Below are positions 37,364 to 46,578 of a stretch of DNA of 64,000 nucleotides, piece by piece. The DNA comes from CBDDBH01 sp965225625. Its GTDB lineage: Bacteria > Pseudomonadota > Gammaproteobacteria > JADZEE01. Below the pieces are notes generated by a model, which saw only the letters and a program-made list of their open reading frames with translations, made no database searches and was not told the origin of the DNA. The stretch lies in contig CBDDBH010000027.1 of assembly GCA_965225625.1 (NCBI GenBank), forward strand, positions 124,001 through 188,000. The letters are read 5' to 3'. Each line of letters starts with the position of its first letter. The stretch's first letter is position 1. The position numbers and the translations under genes are program-made.

Positions 37364-39028
37364 ATGCGGGGACTCATGATGGATCGGCCGCTGATGATTT
37401 CGCGGCTGTTACAACATGCGGCTGATTATCATGCGCAAACGCAAGTCGTCTACCGCGAGCACGACGGCGCCATCATTCGCTACTCATATCGCGAGGCCAA
37501 TGCCCGCGCCTGCCGGCTGGCGCAAGCCGTCATTGCATTAGGCGTAAAACTCGGCGAGCGTGTTGCCACACTGGCGTGGAACACACATCGACACTTTGAA
37601 ATGTTTTACGGTGTATCGGGTACCGGCGCGGTGTTGCATACGGTCAACCCGCGTCTGCATCACGAGCAGCTCGTTTATATCATCAACCATTGCGAAGACA
37701 AGTGGCTGTTTTGTGATCACGAAACAATCAGCCTGGTGGAAACACTTGCGCCGGCACTGACCACCGTTGAGGGTTACGTGTTCATGGGCACGCAGGCGCA
37801 GATGCCTGCTTCGACGTCGTTGCCGGCGCTGCAGTGTTACGAGACGCTATTGCAGAACCAGGACGGTGATTACGAATGGCCGGAGTTCGACGAATATGCT
37901 GCCTCTACAATCTGTTATACCTCGGGAACCACAGGTAACCCCAAGGGCGTCGTCTATTCTCATCGAGGCACAGTGTTGTCCGCGATGGCGTTTGCAGCTG
38001 CTGATTTCATCCCTGGCTATCAGCACGGCGCCTTGGAAACGGCGTTTGGACTGGCGCCAATGTTTCACGGTAATGCCTGGCAATTCCCGTATCTGGGACC
38101 GCTACTCGGCTGGAAGTTGGTCTGGCCCGGGCGCGCGTATGATGCGCCGAGCTTGATCGAACTGCTTTCAACGGAACATTGCACGGTCATGACCGGCGTG
38201 CCGACTTTTTGGCTACTGTTGTTAGAGGAACTTGAAAAGACGGGTATTAAGCTGCCGAGTTTGCGCGTGTCGTTGTCATCCGGTGGGACGCCGCCACGCT
38301 GGATGGTCGAAAAGCTCAAACACGAGTTTAGCGTTGAACTCGTTAACGTCTGGGGGATGACGGAAGCTCTCGGGGTGTCCGTGGGTACACTGCGTCCGGG
38401 CGATGCTGAACTCGACGACGCGGAACATACTAAGCGGCTATTGCGGTCGGGCCGCGGACACTTTCTGACGGATCTGCGCGTCATCGATGACGATGGCGCA
38501 GTGGTAGCGCACGACGGCGTCAGCAAGGGTCACCTGCAGGCGCGCGGTCCGTGGGTCTCAAACGGATATTTTAAAGGTGAAGGTGGCGATCCCCTGGTCG
38601 ACGGCGGCTGGCTGCCCACGGGCGATGTCGCGGTATTCGAACCGGACGGTTATTTCACCATAGTCGATCGATCCAAAGACGTTATTAAATCGGGTGGCGA
38701 GTGGATCAGCTCTGTCGAGGTTGAAAACATTGCCGTCGGTCACGCTAAAATCGCGCTTGCGGCCGTGATCGGTATCGCACACCCTAAATGGCAGGAACGG
38801 CCGTTACTGGTCTGTGTGCCACAACCGGGTGAGCAGCCCACCGCGATGGAGATCCTGGAGTTTCTCCGTGACAAGATTGCAAAGTGGTGGATGCCTGACG
38901 ACGTGGTGTTCGTAGCCGAACTACCGATGACAGGGACCGGCAAGATCCAAAAGCAGCGCCTGCGCGAACAGTTAAAAGACTACGTGCTGCCCGACGGCCG
39001 CACGACGGACACCCCACTGGGCAACTAG
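37364..39028 (+). CDS. Acyl-CoA synthetase, AMP-dependent
   Basis: A 554-residue ANL-superfamily ligase that activates a carboxylic acid to its CoA thioester through an acyl-adenylate. The ATG follows GGGGGAG. Motifs present: P-loop YTSGTTGNPKGVVYSHRG (A3), the NVWGMTEALGVS segment (A5), WLPTGDVAVFEPDGYF (A7), IKSGGEWISSVEVE (A8) and GKIQKQRLRE with the catalytic lysine (A10). Its overall make-up resembles medium/long-chain fatty acyl-CoA ligases. It is the last gene of the dioxygenase operon, followed by a repeat hairpin at 39091, so it would send the oxygenated product to beta-oxidation. Confidence 0.92.
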   Translation: MRGLMMDRPLMISRLLQHAADYHAQTQVVYREHDGAIIRYSYREANARACRLAQAVIALGVKLGERVATLAWNTHRHFEMFYGVSGTGAVLHTVNPRLHHEQLVYIINHCEDKWLFCDHETISLVETLAPALTTVEGYVFMGTQAQMPASTSLPALQCYETLLQNQDGDYEWPEFDEYAASTICYTSGTTGNPKGVVYSHRGTVLSAMAFAAADFIPGYQHGALETAFGLAPMFHGNAWQFPYLGPLLGWKLVWPGRAYDAPSLIELLSTEHCTVMTGVPTFWLLLLEELEKTGIKLPSLRVSLSSGGTPPRWMVEKLKHEFSVELVNVWGMTEALGVSVGTLRPGDAELDDAEHTKRLLRSGRGHFLTDLRVIDDDGAVVAHDGVSKGHLQARGPWVSNGYFKGEGGDPLVDGGWLPTGDVAVFEPDGYFTIVDRSKDVIKSGGEWISSVEVENIAVGHAKIALAAVIGIAHPKWQERPLLVCVPQPGEQPTAMEILEFLRDKIAKWWMPDDVVFVAELPMTGTGKIQKQRLREQLKDYVLPDGRTTDTPLGN

Positions 39029-39090
39029 TGCTGTCGTCGGAGCGACGTGAGGTACCGGGCACGTCTTGTCTCAGCGGCGTTTAAATTAAA

Positions 39091-39130
39091 CCCCTCACCC
39101 GACCGCCATCCCTGGCGGTCGGGTGAGGGT
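39091..39130. repeat. Intergenic palindrome, copy 2 (possible terminator)
   Basis: A perfect 16-base stem (39093-39108 with 39113-39128) and TCCC loop. It differs from the copy at 33085 only in a few bases, including compensating changes in the stem. It sits after the acyl-CoA synthetase gene, followed by TTATTATG. Position and strength suggest the operon end. Confidence 0.75.
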
Positions 39131-39192
39131 TATTATGATTAAAACGTGGTCTCGGTATACTCGAATGCCCGCAACTAAAGAGGATCCAGGTA

Positions 39193-40251
39193 ATGGCGGC
39201 AAAACTGTTGTTAGTCGGAAGCATCCCCTGCGACACCGTTGAGGAAGTGTTCCGTGTGTGGGGCCACGCGTTTGGTGATCGGCTTGCCTACATGCCCGAC
39301 GGTGAGGTCGGCAATCGTCTGCATTGGATTGATGGCCAGGCGTTTCAGGTTTTCAACGGCCATCCTGATATCGATACGCTGAAACGGCCGCTACCTGACG
39401 ATGGTGTGGAGCGCTGGAAACCTCGAGATCTGGAAGATCAATGGCAGTTCGAGGTGAAGCCCGGTGTCGATTTGGTGCGGTTTTCCGATCCGGGTTGGCG
39501 CCTGGGCTACGCACGCGATGCGATTAACTCCTACTTTGTCTTCAAGACCCTGAAAAAAGAAGGAGTGCTACCGCCGCATCTGCGCATGATGGTCGCATTG
39601 CCTACCCCGGAGAGTGCGACCGCTCTTTATTTCCGCGATCCCACCCGTTGGAGTGCAATCAAACCGGGCTATGAAGCGGCCATGCTGGCTGAGGTTGCGA
39701 CCATTGTTGATCATATTCCGGCAGATGAGTTGGCTATTCAGTGGGATGCGGCTTGCGAATCCGTGGATATCGAGTTCGGACTGCCCTGGCTGGGGGCGAT
39801 TACACCGGAGCGCTACTCGAGCTACGTCAATCAATTTGAACGTTTGAGTGCGCCCATTCCCGAGGGCGTGGCGCTGGGCTATCACGCCTGCTACGGAACG
39901 CTGGGCGGTTGGCCGGTGGTAAATCCCGATACCTTGGCCAACGAAGTCAAGTTTCTTAATGATGCAGTCGCGGTGTCCGCGCGCAAGGTAGATTTCGTGC
40001 ATCTGCCGATGTTGAATCGGGCGGATCTGCAATACGCTGAACCGCTCACGGATTTGAATGTCGCGGGGGCGGAAGTTTACCTGGGGCTCATTCACAACAT
40101 GGACAACTTTGAGGAGCGGCTGGCCAACGCGCAAAAATATCTATCGGATTTCTCTATAGCCGCGCCGTGTGGATTTGGTCGCATCTCAGCTAGCGATTTG
40201 CAGAAGCGATTCGAACAACACCAAAAGGCGTTGAAGATATTTTCGAATTAG
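39193..40251 (+). CDS. MetE/UROD-like TIM-barrel protein
   Basis: A 352-residue cytoplasmic protein. It carries a likely zinc-site pattern like the C-terminal domain of cobalamin-independent methionine synthase: H231-x-C233 in GYHACYG and C326 in PCGFGR, with IQWDAACE and HLPMLNR segments lining the barrel. It is too short and divergent to be MetE itself and lacks the N-terminal half. Similar proteins in catabolic regions may be demethylases or methyl/thiol transferases that work with folate or CoA thiols. GAGGATCC before the ATG is a good ribosome site. The exact reaction is unknown. Confidence 0.55.
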   Translation: MAAKLLLVGSIPCDTVEEVFRVWGHAFGDRLAYMPDGEVGNRLHWIDGQAFQVFNGHPDIDTLKRPLPDDGVERWKPRDLEDQWQFEVKPGVDLVRFSDPGWRLGYARDAINSYFVFKTLKKEGVLPPHLRMMVALPTPESATALYFRDPTRWSAIKPGYEAAMLAEVATIVDHIPADELAIQWDAACESVDIEFGLPWLGAITPERYSSYVNQFERLSAPIPEGVALGYHACYGTLGGWPVVNPDTLANEVKFLNDAVAVSARKVDFVHLPMLNRADLQYAEPLTDLNVAGAEVYLGLIHNMDNFEERLANAQKYLSDFSIAAPCGFGRISASDLQKRFEQHQKALKIFSN

Positions 40252-40298
40252 CGGTCCGTCGGACCTAAGGGATTGTGACGAGACTGCGGGAAATCGAA

Positions 40299-40679
40299 TC
40301 ACCTATCCGGGTCTTCGCGCGCGTCTGACGAAGTGTAAGGATTAGTGTAGCGGGGATTGGCGACGTTAATTTTGTCCCAGACCATTTGCCGTATCTCGAC
40401 GCTGAGCTTGTCGTAATGTTCGTCTAGTTGTCCGGCGCGGATCGCCGCGGCCAGTTGCGCATTGTCAACACAGCCAAACCGCGCTAACCGGGCGCTGTGT
40501 GCTGCTGCGTGTTGCGGGCCTGATTGCAGTTCCCGCGTCGCGATGTTCAGCGCGTTAATCGCGATGCGTGTATGAAAAGACAGTGGTCCGGCTACCGTGT
40601 CCTTAATCTCGTCATGCAGAAACTCGCTGACGGCGTCGATTAGTTCCGCGGCGTCGGGACGATCATAAGGGTTCGTCAT
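40299..40679 (-). CDS. DUF6285 family protein
   Basis: A 126-residue helical protein from the ATG at 40679 (a longer start at 40703 lacks a ribosome site). MTNPYDRPDAAELIDAVSEF, FHTRIAINALNIATREL and a closing WDKINVANPRYTNPY match the small DUF6285 proteins that, from memory, usually sit next to APH-like phosphotransferases and acyl-CoA dehydrogenases. No catalytic motif is seen. It follows the phosphotransferase gene on the same strand after 27 bases, so the two are one operon and probably act together in acyl-CoA metabolism. Confidence 0.7.
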   Translation of the reverse strand: MTNPYDRPDAAELIDAVSEFLHDEIKDTVAGPLSFHTRIAINALNIATRELQSGPQHAAAHSARLARFGCVDNAQLAAAIRAGQLDEHYDKLSVEIRQMVWDKINVANPRYTNPYTSSDAREDPDR

Positions 40680-40706
40680 AATCAGTTCTCTAATACAAAA
40701 CAAGCG

Positions 40707-41726
40707 TTACGGTAATAACAACATGAGATCAAACTCGGCTTCGGCGACACGACGCCCGACAGCGGCCAGCTCCAAGGATCGGCGGTGACCCTGCCAGTGG
40801 GTCGCGCCCTGCATGAGACAGATCACCGCCCAGCGCACGGTGCCCATGATCTGCCACCAACGCAAGGCTGCGCGATTGACGACGTAACCGGCAACACTCT
40901 CGTAGCTAGCAATGATGTCGTCATAATTACCGAATCCACCAACTGGTAACGGTGCGCCAAAACGCCAGGCGCGAATACAAAACCATCCCAGATCTTCCAG
41001 AGGATCGCCTAAGTGCGACAATTCCCAATCGATAACAGCGCGAAGGCCGAGGTTGGGATCGACAATTCCGTTGCCGTTGCGAAAGTCACCTTGAACGATA
41101 ACTGGCGGGCCAGCCAGTGGTCGATTTGACGTCAACCATCGCAACCCAAGCTCCAGTGCCGGCGCCGGTCTACCAATACGATCCAAGGTTTGTTGCCAAT
41201 GCATGAGTGGATCCTGATGTTTCACATCCGGCACGTCCGCCGGCCGGATCTGCTGGATACGTGCAAGCGCGTCCCCATATTGGCGTGCCAGCTGCGCCCG
41301 TGCCGGCGCAAACTGTTCCTGGCGCAGAATACGTTGCGGAATTGTCTCGCCGTCTATGCGTTCAAGCAGCAGAAAGGGCAGGCCTAGCTCTTCACTTGCA
41401 CTGCTGCAGGCGATCAGCTCGGGGGTTGGCACGTTTGCAGCGTGCGCCGCGCTCAGCAATTGAGCTTCAGTCGCCGTGTCGATCCATTGGTCGGCTATCA
41501 GCGAGCGTTTCAGCTGCAGGATCAACGGATAGCACTGACCGCGTTGGTCCACGGCGTCCAACGACCATGTTTCGCGCGATGAGCCGCCGGTCAAACGCTG
41601 CAGATTTACAACCCGGGGTTCCGGCCAGGCGGTCGCCCGAACTAATACGGGGACAAGACGTTCGGCAAGCGTCTCGGAGTCGACCGTACTCAATTTCGTT
41701 GACGCGGAGTCACACACATGGTTCAT
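40707..41726 (-). CDS. Phosphotransferase, APH/ACAD10-like family
   Basis: A 339-residue kinase-fold protein of the aminoglycoside-phosphotransferase superfamily, in the branch linked with acyl-CoA dehydrogenases (ACAD10/11-like). Seen: LTGGSSRETWSL (nucleotide loop), the Brenner motif VQGDFRNGN with the catalytic aspartate, and VIDWELSHLGDPLEDLGWF with the metal-binding DxE/D. The first residue of the Brenner motif is Q instead of the usual H. This family phosphorylates hydroxyacyl-CoAs (as in 4-hydroxy acid breakdown) or related alcohols rather than antibiotics. The ATG follows GAGG. Confidence 0.85.
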   Translation of the reverse strand: MNHVCDSASTKLSTVDSETLAERLVPVLVRATAWPEPRVVNLQRLTGGSSRETWSLDAVDQRGQCYPLILQLKRSLIADQWIDTATEAQLLSAAHAANVPTPELIACSSASEELGLPFLLLERIDGETIPQRILRQEQFAPARAQLARQYGDALARIQQIRPADVPDVKHQDPLMHWQQTLDRIGRPAPALELGLRWLTSNRPLAGPPVIVQGDFRNGNGIVDPNLGLRAVIDWELSHLGDPLEDLGWFCIRAWRFGAPLPVGGFGNYDDIIASYESVAGYVVNRAALRWWQIMGTVRWAVICLMQGATHWQGHRRSLELAAVGRRVAEAEFDLMLLLP

Positions 41727-41833
41727 TGTCGCTACCTCGGTTTATTATGTCGATACCGATATCCAGCGCGAAAAGCGTCGAACTCGGCTGGGAACATTTC
41801 AACAACCATGACGTATTGCTTGGAGGCTACTGT

Positions 41834-42094
41834 ATGAAGTACCAAAAAACCTTACGGACCCTCGCCGTCTTAATTTGTACCTTGTCGTTTGGGTTGGTCG
41901 CGGCGGAAGAGTCCACCAGCGCTATTGCCGCACCTAAATGCGATCTCGCGCAAATTGAGGCGTTGTGCGCCGACAGTGATGACTGCGTAAAAGTGGAAAA
42001 AGGCGCGTGGGACGGCGGCTACAACGTTACCGCGCCGGATAAAGAGGCGGAAACCAAATTCATGACGGAGGTCATCTTCAAGAACTGCATGTAG
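41834..42094 (+). CDS. Small secreted cysteine-containing protein
   Basis: An 86-residue protein. The ATG follows a perfect GGAGG at seven bases; the same frame is open far upstream but that part is antisense to the phosphotransferase and not coding. A signal peptide (MKYQKTLRTLAVLICTLSFG, cleaved near VAA) leads to a mature chain of about 60 residues with four cysteines (KCDL, LCADSDDC, KNCM), consistent with two disulfides in the periplasm. No family is recognised. It is followed by a terminator-like hairpin, so it is probably its own transcript. Confidence 0.75.
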   Translation: MKYQKTLRTLAVLICTLSFGLVAAEESTSAIAAPKCDLAQIEALCADSDDCVKVEKGAWDGGYNVTAPDKEAETKFMTEVIFKNCM

Positions 42095-42106
42095 ACATGG
42101 TTGCAA

Positions 42107-42136
42107 GCTACGCGCCGTCGACTGGCGGCGCGTAGC
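42107..42136 (+). terminator. Hairpin terminator after the small secreted gene
   Basis: A perfect 10-bp GC-rich stem, GCTACGCGCC with GGCGCGTAGC, and a ten-base loop, followed by GGCTTGTTTCT. The T-tract is weak. It lies 12 bases after the stop of the small secreted gene. Confidence 0.6.
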
Positions 42137-42265
42137 GGCTTGTTTCTAGGCAGATCTTTGGCGCTCCACAACTACGCTGTGGGTTGTCCGCTCGAGCGGC
42201 GACTGTCGTGCTAATCTAGCCACTCGAGATCACAACATCGCGCCGTAGTCGGCAGGAATGCACCC

Positions 42266-44454
42266 ATGATTTTCTTTCCTAGATCAAAGAATCGTCCGTT
42301 TCATTTCGGCACCTTTCCTCTGGAATCTCTGCCTCGGGACGGCGCTGTAGTAGCCACCGAGCAGCAACGGCCGCAATCACCCGCGCCCGGCCGGCTGGCA
42401 ATGGTCTGCTCACCCTTGCACTGAAGAAATATCGTGAATTCTATGCTGAGTTTATCGATGGTGACGTCGCCAAAGGGCGCGCGCCGGTGCCTGATTCGCT
42501 GGAACGACGCGCCCAGGACGTCAAAGGCGCCGCCTATTTTATGGACGCCAGCCAGGTCGGCACCTGCCGGATCCCGGAGACTGCCTGGCTCGAGGGCGTT
42601 GAAAAGAGCTCGTTGGATTATGCAGTCGTATTGCTGGTGGAGTACGGCAAAGTTCCCGATGCTGACAATCTGGCCCATGATTGGGTCGAACCGGCGGTCG
42701 GCGCAGCTGCAGACGTTCGCGCAGCCGAGGTTGCGGCCGTGGTTTCCGGTCATATCCGAGCGATGGGTTACAACGCGCGTTCGAGCATTGCCGGTCACGA
42801 ATTTCTCGACGCTGAGCGTCTCGCTGTACTGTCCGGTGTGGCGGTCAGGCAGAACGGCGACATCCTAAACCCCTATGTGGGTAAAGACTTTGCATTGGCC
42901 GTTATTGCCACCGACTATGAACTGCCTGAGGACCAACCGCTGGCGCTGGATGCGCTCAAAGCCAAAGGTCTGCGATATTGGCTTGGGCTGAACGGCGCTC
43001 AGTCCGGTCGCGAGCGCAATCGCCGCAAAAAGCGGCCGTCCCATTACAGCCGCTATCCCATGGAGCAGGTAAAACGTGTCGAGCGCCCGACCACGTTGAT
43101 TCTGGATGACGAGGTTCCGCGTGTGCCCAAGCGCGCCGCGTTTTTCGAACGCGCATTACAGGGTGACCTGGGTGGCAAGACTCAGGCCGAGCGCGGCCGT
43201 TTCTCTTTCAAGCACCCGATGTCACAGAGCTTGCTCGTCGCCATACGCTCACTGGTGCCACATCAGGATGGCGAGGTCGCTGAGACGACGCCAACTCGTT
43301 ATACAGATCCCGTGGCTAACGCCAGAGCGGTCAAGGCCTTGTCGTATTTTCTGGGCTCTGATTTGACCGGCATCTGCGAGATCCCGCGATATGCGTGGAG
43401 TTCGCACAAAGAAGACGGCCGAGAAATCGAGATGTACCACAAGTATGCGGTCGTTATGTTGATCGATCAGGGCTACGAAACCATGGAAGGCGCGAGCGGA
43501 GATGACTGGATCTCCGGTGTGCAATCGATGCGCGGTTATCTGCGCGGCGCTTCCATTGCCGGCACCATGGCTGAATTGTTGCGTGCCGAGGGATTGTCGG
43601 CACGTTCGCAGACAAATGCGGACGGCGACGTACAGCAGATCCCGCTGATCCTGCTGGCCGGACTGGGTGAACTCAGTCGAATAGGTGAGTTGGTGCTCAA
43701 TCCGTTCGTGGGGCCGCGCTTTAAGTCGGTCGTTTTGACCACCAACATGCCCCTGGAGGTCGATAAGCCCATCGATTTCGGCTTGCAGTACTTCTGCGGC
43801 AACTGCTTAAAGTGTGCCCGGGAATGTCCGTGTGATGCGATCTCCTGGGGCAAGAAAGTAATGTTTAACGCCTACGAGATCTGGAAGCCCGATGCCGAGC
43901 GTTGCGCCCGATACCGCTTGACCAACGCAAAGGGCTCAGCCTGTGGTCGCTGCATGAAGACCTGCCCGCTGAATAAGGTCGTGGATATGGATGGCGGCAT
44001 TCTCACGCGTACGGCCAGTTGGCTGGGGGTGAACGCCATGTGGCTGAAACCGATGATGGTGCCGTTCGCGGCATGGCTGGACGACGCTGTGGGCAACGGC
44101 ATGCGCAATCCGGTGAAAAAGTGGTGGTTCGATCACGAGATTATCGATGGTGTCGCGACCGATGCGAAGGCGACCAACCAGCGTGACATTGACGTCAAGC
44201 GCTACCTTCCTCCCGAGAAACAGAAGATCGCCTACTACCACGCAAACATGATGCCGCCGCCCGATGTCGGTGAAACCTTTCCGGTCGATCGTAAGGCAGC
44301 GATTGCTGCCAAAGCGCTGCTGGAGACGCCCGATGAAGCACGTGCCCGCAAGGCACGCGGTGGCGCCATTCCGCTGCACTACGTACCGGCCGCCGCGCTT
44401 GGTCGCGCAAGCAAAGACAGCAGGCTGGTTGCCAGCCCCTACGCGAAAAAGTAG
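42266..44454 (+). CDS. Reductive dehalogenase-like corrinoid iron-sulfur protein, frameshifted at the N-terminus
   Basis: About 729 residues. The proposed ATG at 42266 starts MIFFPRSKNRPFHFGTFPLE. The frame changes between about 42390 and 42425, after which LTLALKKYREFYAEFIDG leads into the main open frame (the longest uninterrupted piece starts at a GTG at 42487). The protein has two related halves, each with a YF-x-x-(S/D)-x-(V/L)-x-x-C-x-IP motif. Only the second continues into the RdhA core (NPFVGPRFKSVVLTTNMPLE) and two [4Fe-4S] motifs (CGNCLKCARECPC, CGRCMKTCPLNK). There is no Tat signal and no RdhB anchor. The family is a cytoplasmic, catabolic-type RdhA using base-off cobalamin; QueG/MeCbl-binding enzymes are relatives. 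Confidence 0.82.
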
Positions 44455-44476
44455 CTTCGAGACAGGAGTATAGATC

Positions 44477-46513
44477 ATGAATGCGCCCGAACGTCACACG
44501 GTTCGCACGATGTGTCCGATGAATTGTCACCCGACCTTCTGCGGCATGTTGGCGACCATAGAAGGCGATGAGCTAATTGAAGTACGGGGCGACAAGGACA
44601 ATCCCGACAGCCAAGGTTTCCTATGCGTGCGTGGTCAGGCTTCCAAAGAAATCATCGGTAATCCGAAGCGGCTGCTGCACCCGCTGATCCGCGAGCAGCG
44701 TGGCACGGACAACTGGCGTCAGGCGACCTGGGAAGAGGCGCTAGACCTCATGGTTGAGCGTATCGGTGTCGTTGGCAACGATGCGGTCGGTTTGTGGCCG
44801 GGGCACGGCGCGGTCGCCAACGATTTCGGCACGTTTGCCAACGCGTTCCTGATGATGCGTCTGGGCAATATGGCGGGCTGTCAACACTGGGATCCTTCGA
44901 TGATCTGCTGGGGCCTGGGTGGTTTTGGCGTCGGGCTGACCGGTGCGATGGAAATCAATACCAAGGAGGACATGAGCGCGAACTCCGATATGGTGGTGCT
45001 GTGGGGTTCGAATCTGGCCAGTCAGCCCAATACTGCACGCCATGTGGCTGCGGCCAAACGCCGCGGCGCCTACATCGTTGCCATCGACGTGCGTGTCAGC
45101 GAAGCATGCAAGCTGGCCGACGAATATTTCCTGGTGAAGCCGGGCACGGATGCGGCTATGGCGCTTGCGGTCATGCACGTCATCATTAGCGAGGGATTAC
45201 ATGACGCTGATTTCATCGCCGCGCACAGCGTTGGATTTGATCAGCTCAGTGAGCATGTACAGGAATTTACACCGGAATGGGCCGCGACGATTACGGGTGC
45301 CGACGCCTTGCGCATTGCTGATTTTGCGCGGCGTTACGCCAACACCGAGCGCGCGATGCTGCTGCTCAGCGGCAGTTCTATGTATAAGGATCAGCACGGC
45401 TGGCAGGCGGCTCGCGCAGTGTCATGCCTGCCGCCGCTCACCGGCAAACTAGGCAAACCGGGCGCCGGGTTTGGTCCTCGACACGCCGGCAACCCGCACG
45501 GTTTTGCACTGCAGAACATCATGAACCCCGAAGCTCGCCCTCCCGGTAATTGGGTGCCTAATCAGATGTCCGTGATGTTGGATGCATTCAACGACGGCCG
45601 CGTGAAAATTTTGTTGCTCTCGGGTACCAACCTGATTAATTCTTTCGCGGACAGCACGCGGCTGGCGCAGGGACTGGAGAAGATGGATCTTGTTGTGAGC
45701 CACGATTTATTCATGCACGACACCGCGCGCCGGTTCGCCGATATTGTGCTGCCAGGTACGGCATGGCTCGAAGATCTTGGTTGTAAAGCCACCGCGACAC
45801 ATCTGTATTTGATGGATCGCGCGCTTGAACCGCCCGGGGAAACACGGTCGCTGGTGTACTGGATGCGCGCCTTGGCCGAGCGGCTTGGCGTGGAAGATTT
45901 CTATCCCTGGCATGATGACGGCGGTCATATCGATGCCGTGCTTGATCATCCGGCCGCCGGACATGCGACCGTTGCGTCGTTGCGCGAGAGCGGCGGCATT
46001 GCAGAGATGAAGATCTCGCACGTTGCTCACCCGGATCACAAATACACAACGCCGTCGGGCAAGATAGAGTTCTATTCAGAGCAGGCGGCGGCGCAGGGAC
46101 TGCCGGCGCTGCCGAGTTACCAAACTCGCGCCGAATCGTCCTATCCATTGGAACTGCGCATGGGTCGGACGCTGAATCACTTTCACAGCTTTTACGATAG
46201 CGGCCGCGCGCTGCCGTCATTGGCGAAACTTGAAGCGCAGCCTGTGCTGTGGATGTCGAAAGATGACGCGGCCGCGCGTGGTCTTGATGATCGCGCGGAG
46301 ATCCGAATTCGCAATGATCGTGGAGAATTGACGGCGCTGGCCCAGGTGAATGACAAGGTGCCGCCGGGAACCGTATGGATGCACGACGGTTGGCCCAATC
46401 TCAATACCCTGACAAGCGGTGCGGCAAGTCTGCCGGACAATGCGATAACGATGTTTCCGTTTTCCACTGGCCAGTCAGCTTATGATGCACGCGTTGAGGT
46501 CGAGGCTCGTTAA
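44477..46513 (+). CDS. Molybdopterin-dependent oxidoreductase (DMSO reductase family)
   Basis: A 678-residue Mo/W-bisMGD enzyme without a Tat signal, so cytoplasmic. The N-terminal [4Fe-4S] ligands are C13, C17, C22 and C50 (MCPMNCHPTFC, FLCVRG). The Mo-binding region includes GNMAGCQHWDPSMICWG, with C144 a candidate metal ligand. LSGTNLINSFAD and DIVLPGTAWLE segments and the C-terminal dinucleotide-binding domain (HDGWPNLNTLTSG) are typical. The family includes formate dehydrogenases, thiosulfate reductases and acetylene hydratase; the reaction is unknown. It begins 22 bases after the RdhA-like gene and has its own ribosome site, so the pair is an operon. Confidence 0.88.
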   Translation: MNAPERHTVRTMCPMNCHPTFCGMLATIEGDELIEVRGDKDNPDSQGFLCVRGQASKEIIGNPKRLLHPLIREQRGTDNWRQATWEEALDLMVERIGVVGNDAVGLWPGHGAVANDFGTFANAFLMMRLGNMAGCQHWDPSMICWGLGGFGVGLTGAMEINTKEDMSANSDMVVLWGSNLASQPNTARHVAAAKRRGAYIVAIDVRVSEACKLADEYFLVKPGTDAAMALAVMHVIISEGLHDADFIAAHSVGFDQLSEHVQEFTPEWAATITGADALRIADFARRYANTERAMLLLSGSSMYKDQHGWQAARAVSCLPPLTGKLGKPGAGFGPRHAGNPHGFALQNIMNPEARPPGNWVPNQMSVMLDAFNDGRVKILLLSGTNLINSFADSTRLAQGLEKMDLVVSHDLFMHDTARRFADIVLPGTAWLEDLGCKATATHLYLMDRALEPPGETRSLVYWMRALAERLGVEDFYPWHDDGGHIDAVLDHPAAGHATVASLRESGGIAEMKISHVAHPDHKYTTPSGKIEFYSEQAAAQGLPALPSYQTRAESSYPLELRMGRTLNHFHSFYDSGRALPSLAKLEAQPVLWMSKDDAAARGLDDRAEIRIRNDRGELTALAQVNDKVPPGTVWMHDGWPNLNTLTSGAASLPDNAITMFPFSTGQSAYDARVEVEAR

Positions 46514-46578
46514 GCGCGGGAAGGTTTGTTCCAAGCCTGCATGTTGTCTGCCATTCGCTGTAACAACGGGGTGAGTGG

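Noticed and set aside
41207..41833. Upstream extension of the small secreted protein
   Set aside because: The extension is antisense to the phosphotransferase; GGAGG and a signal peptide fix the start at 41834.
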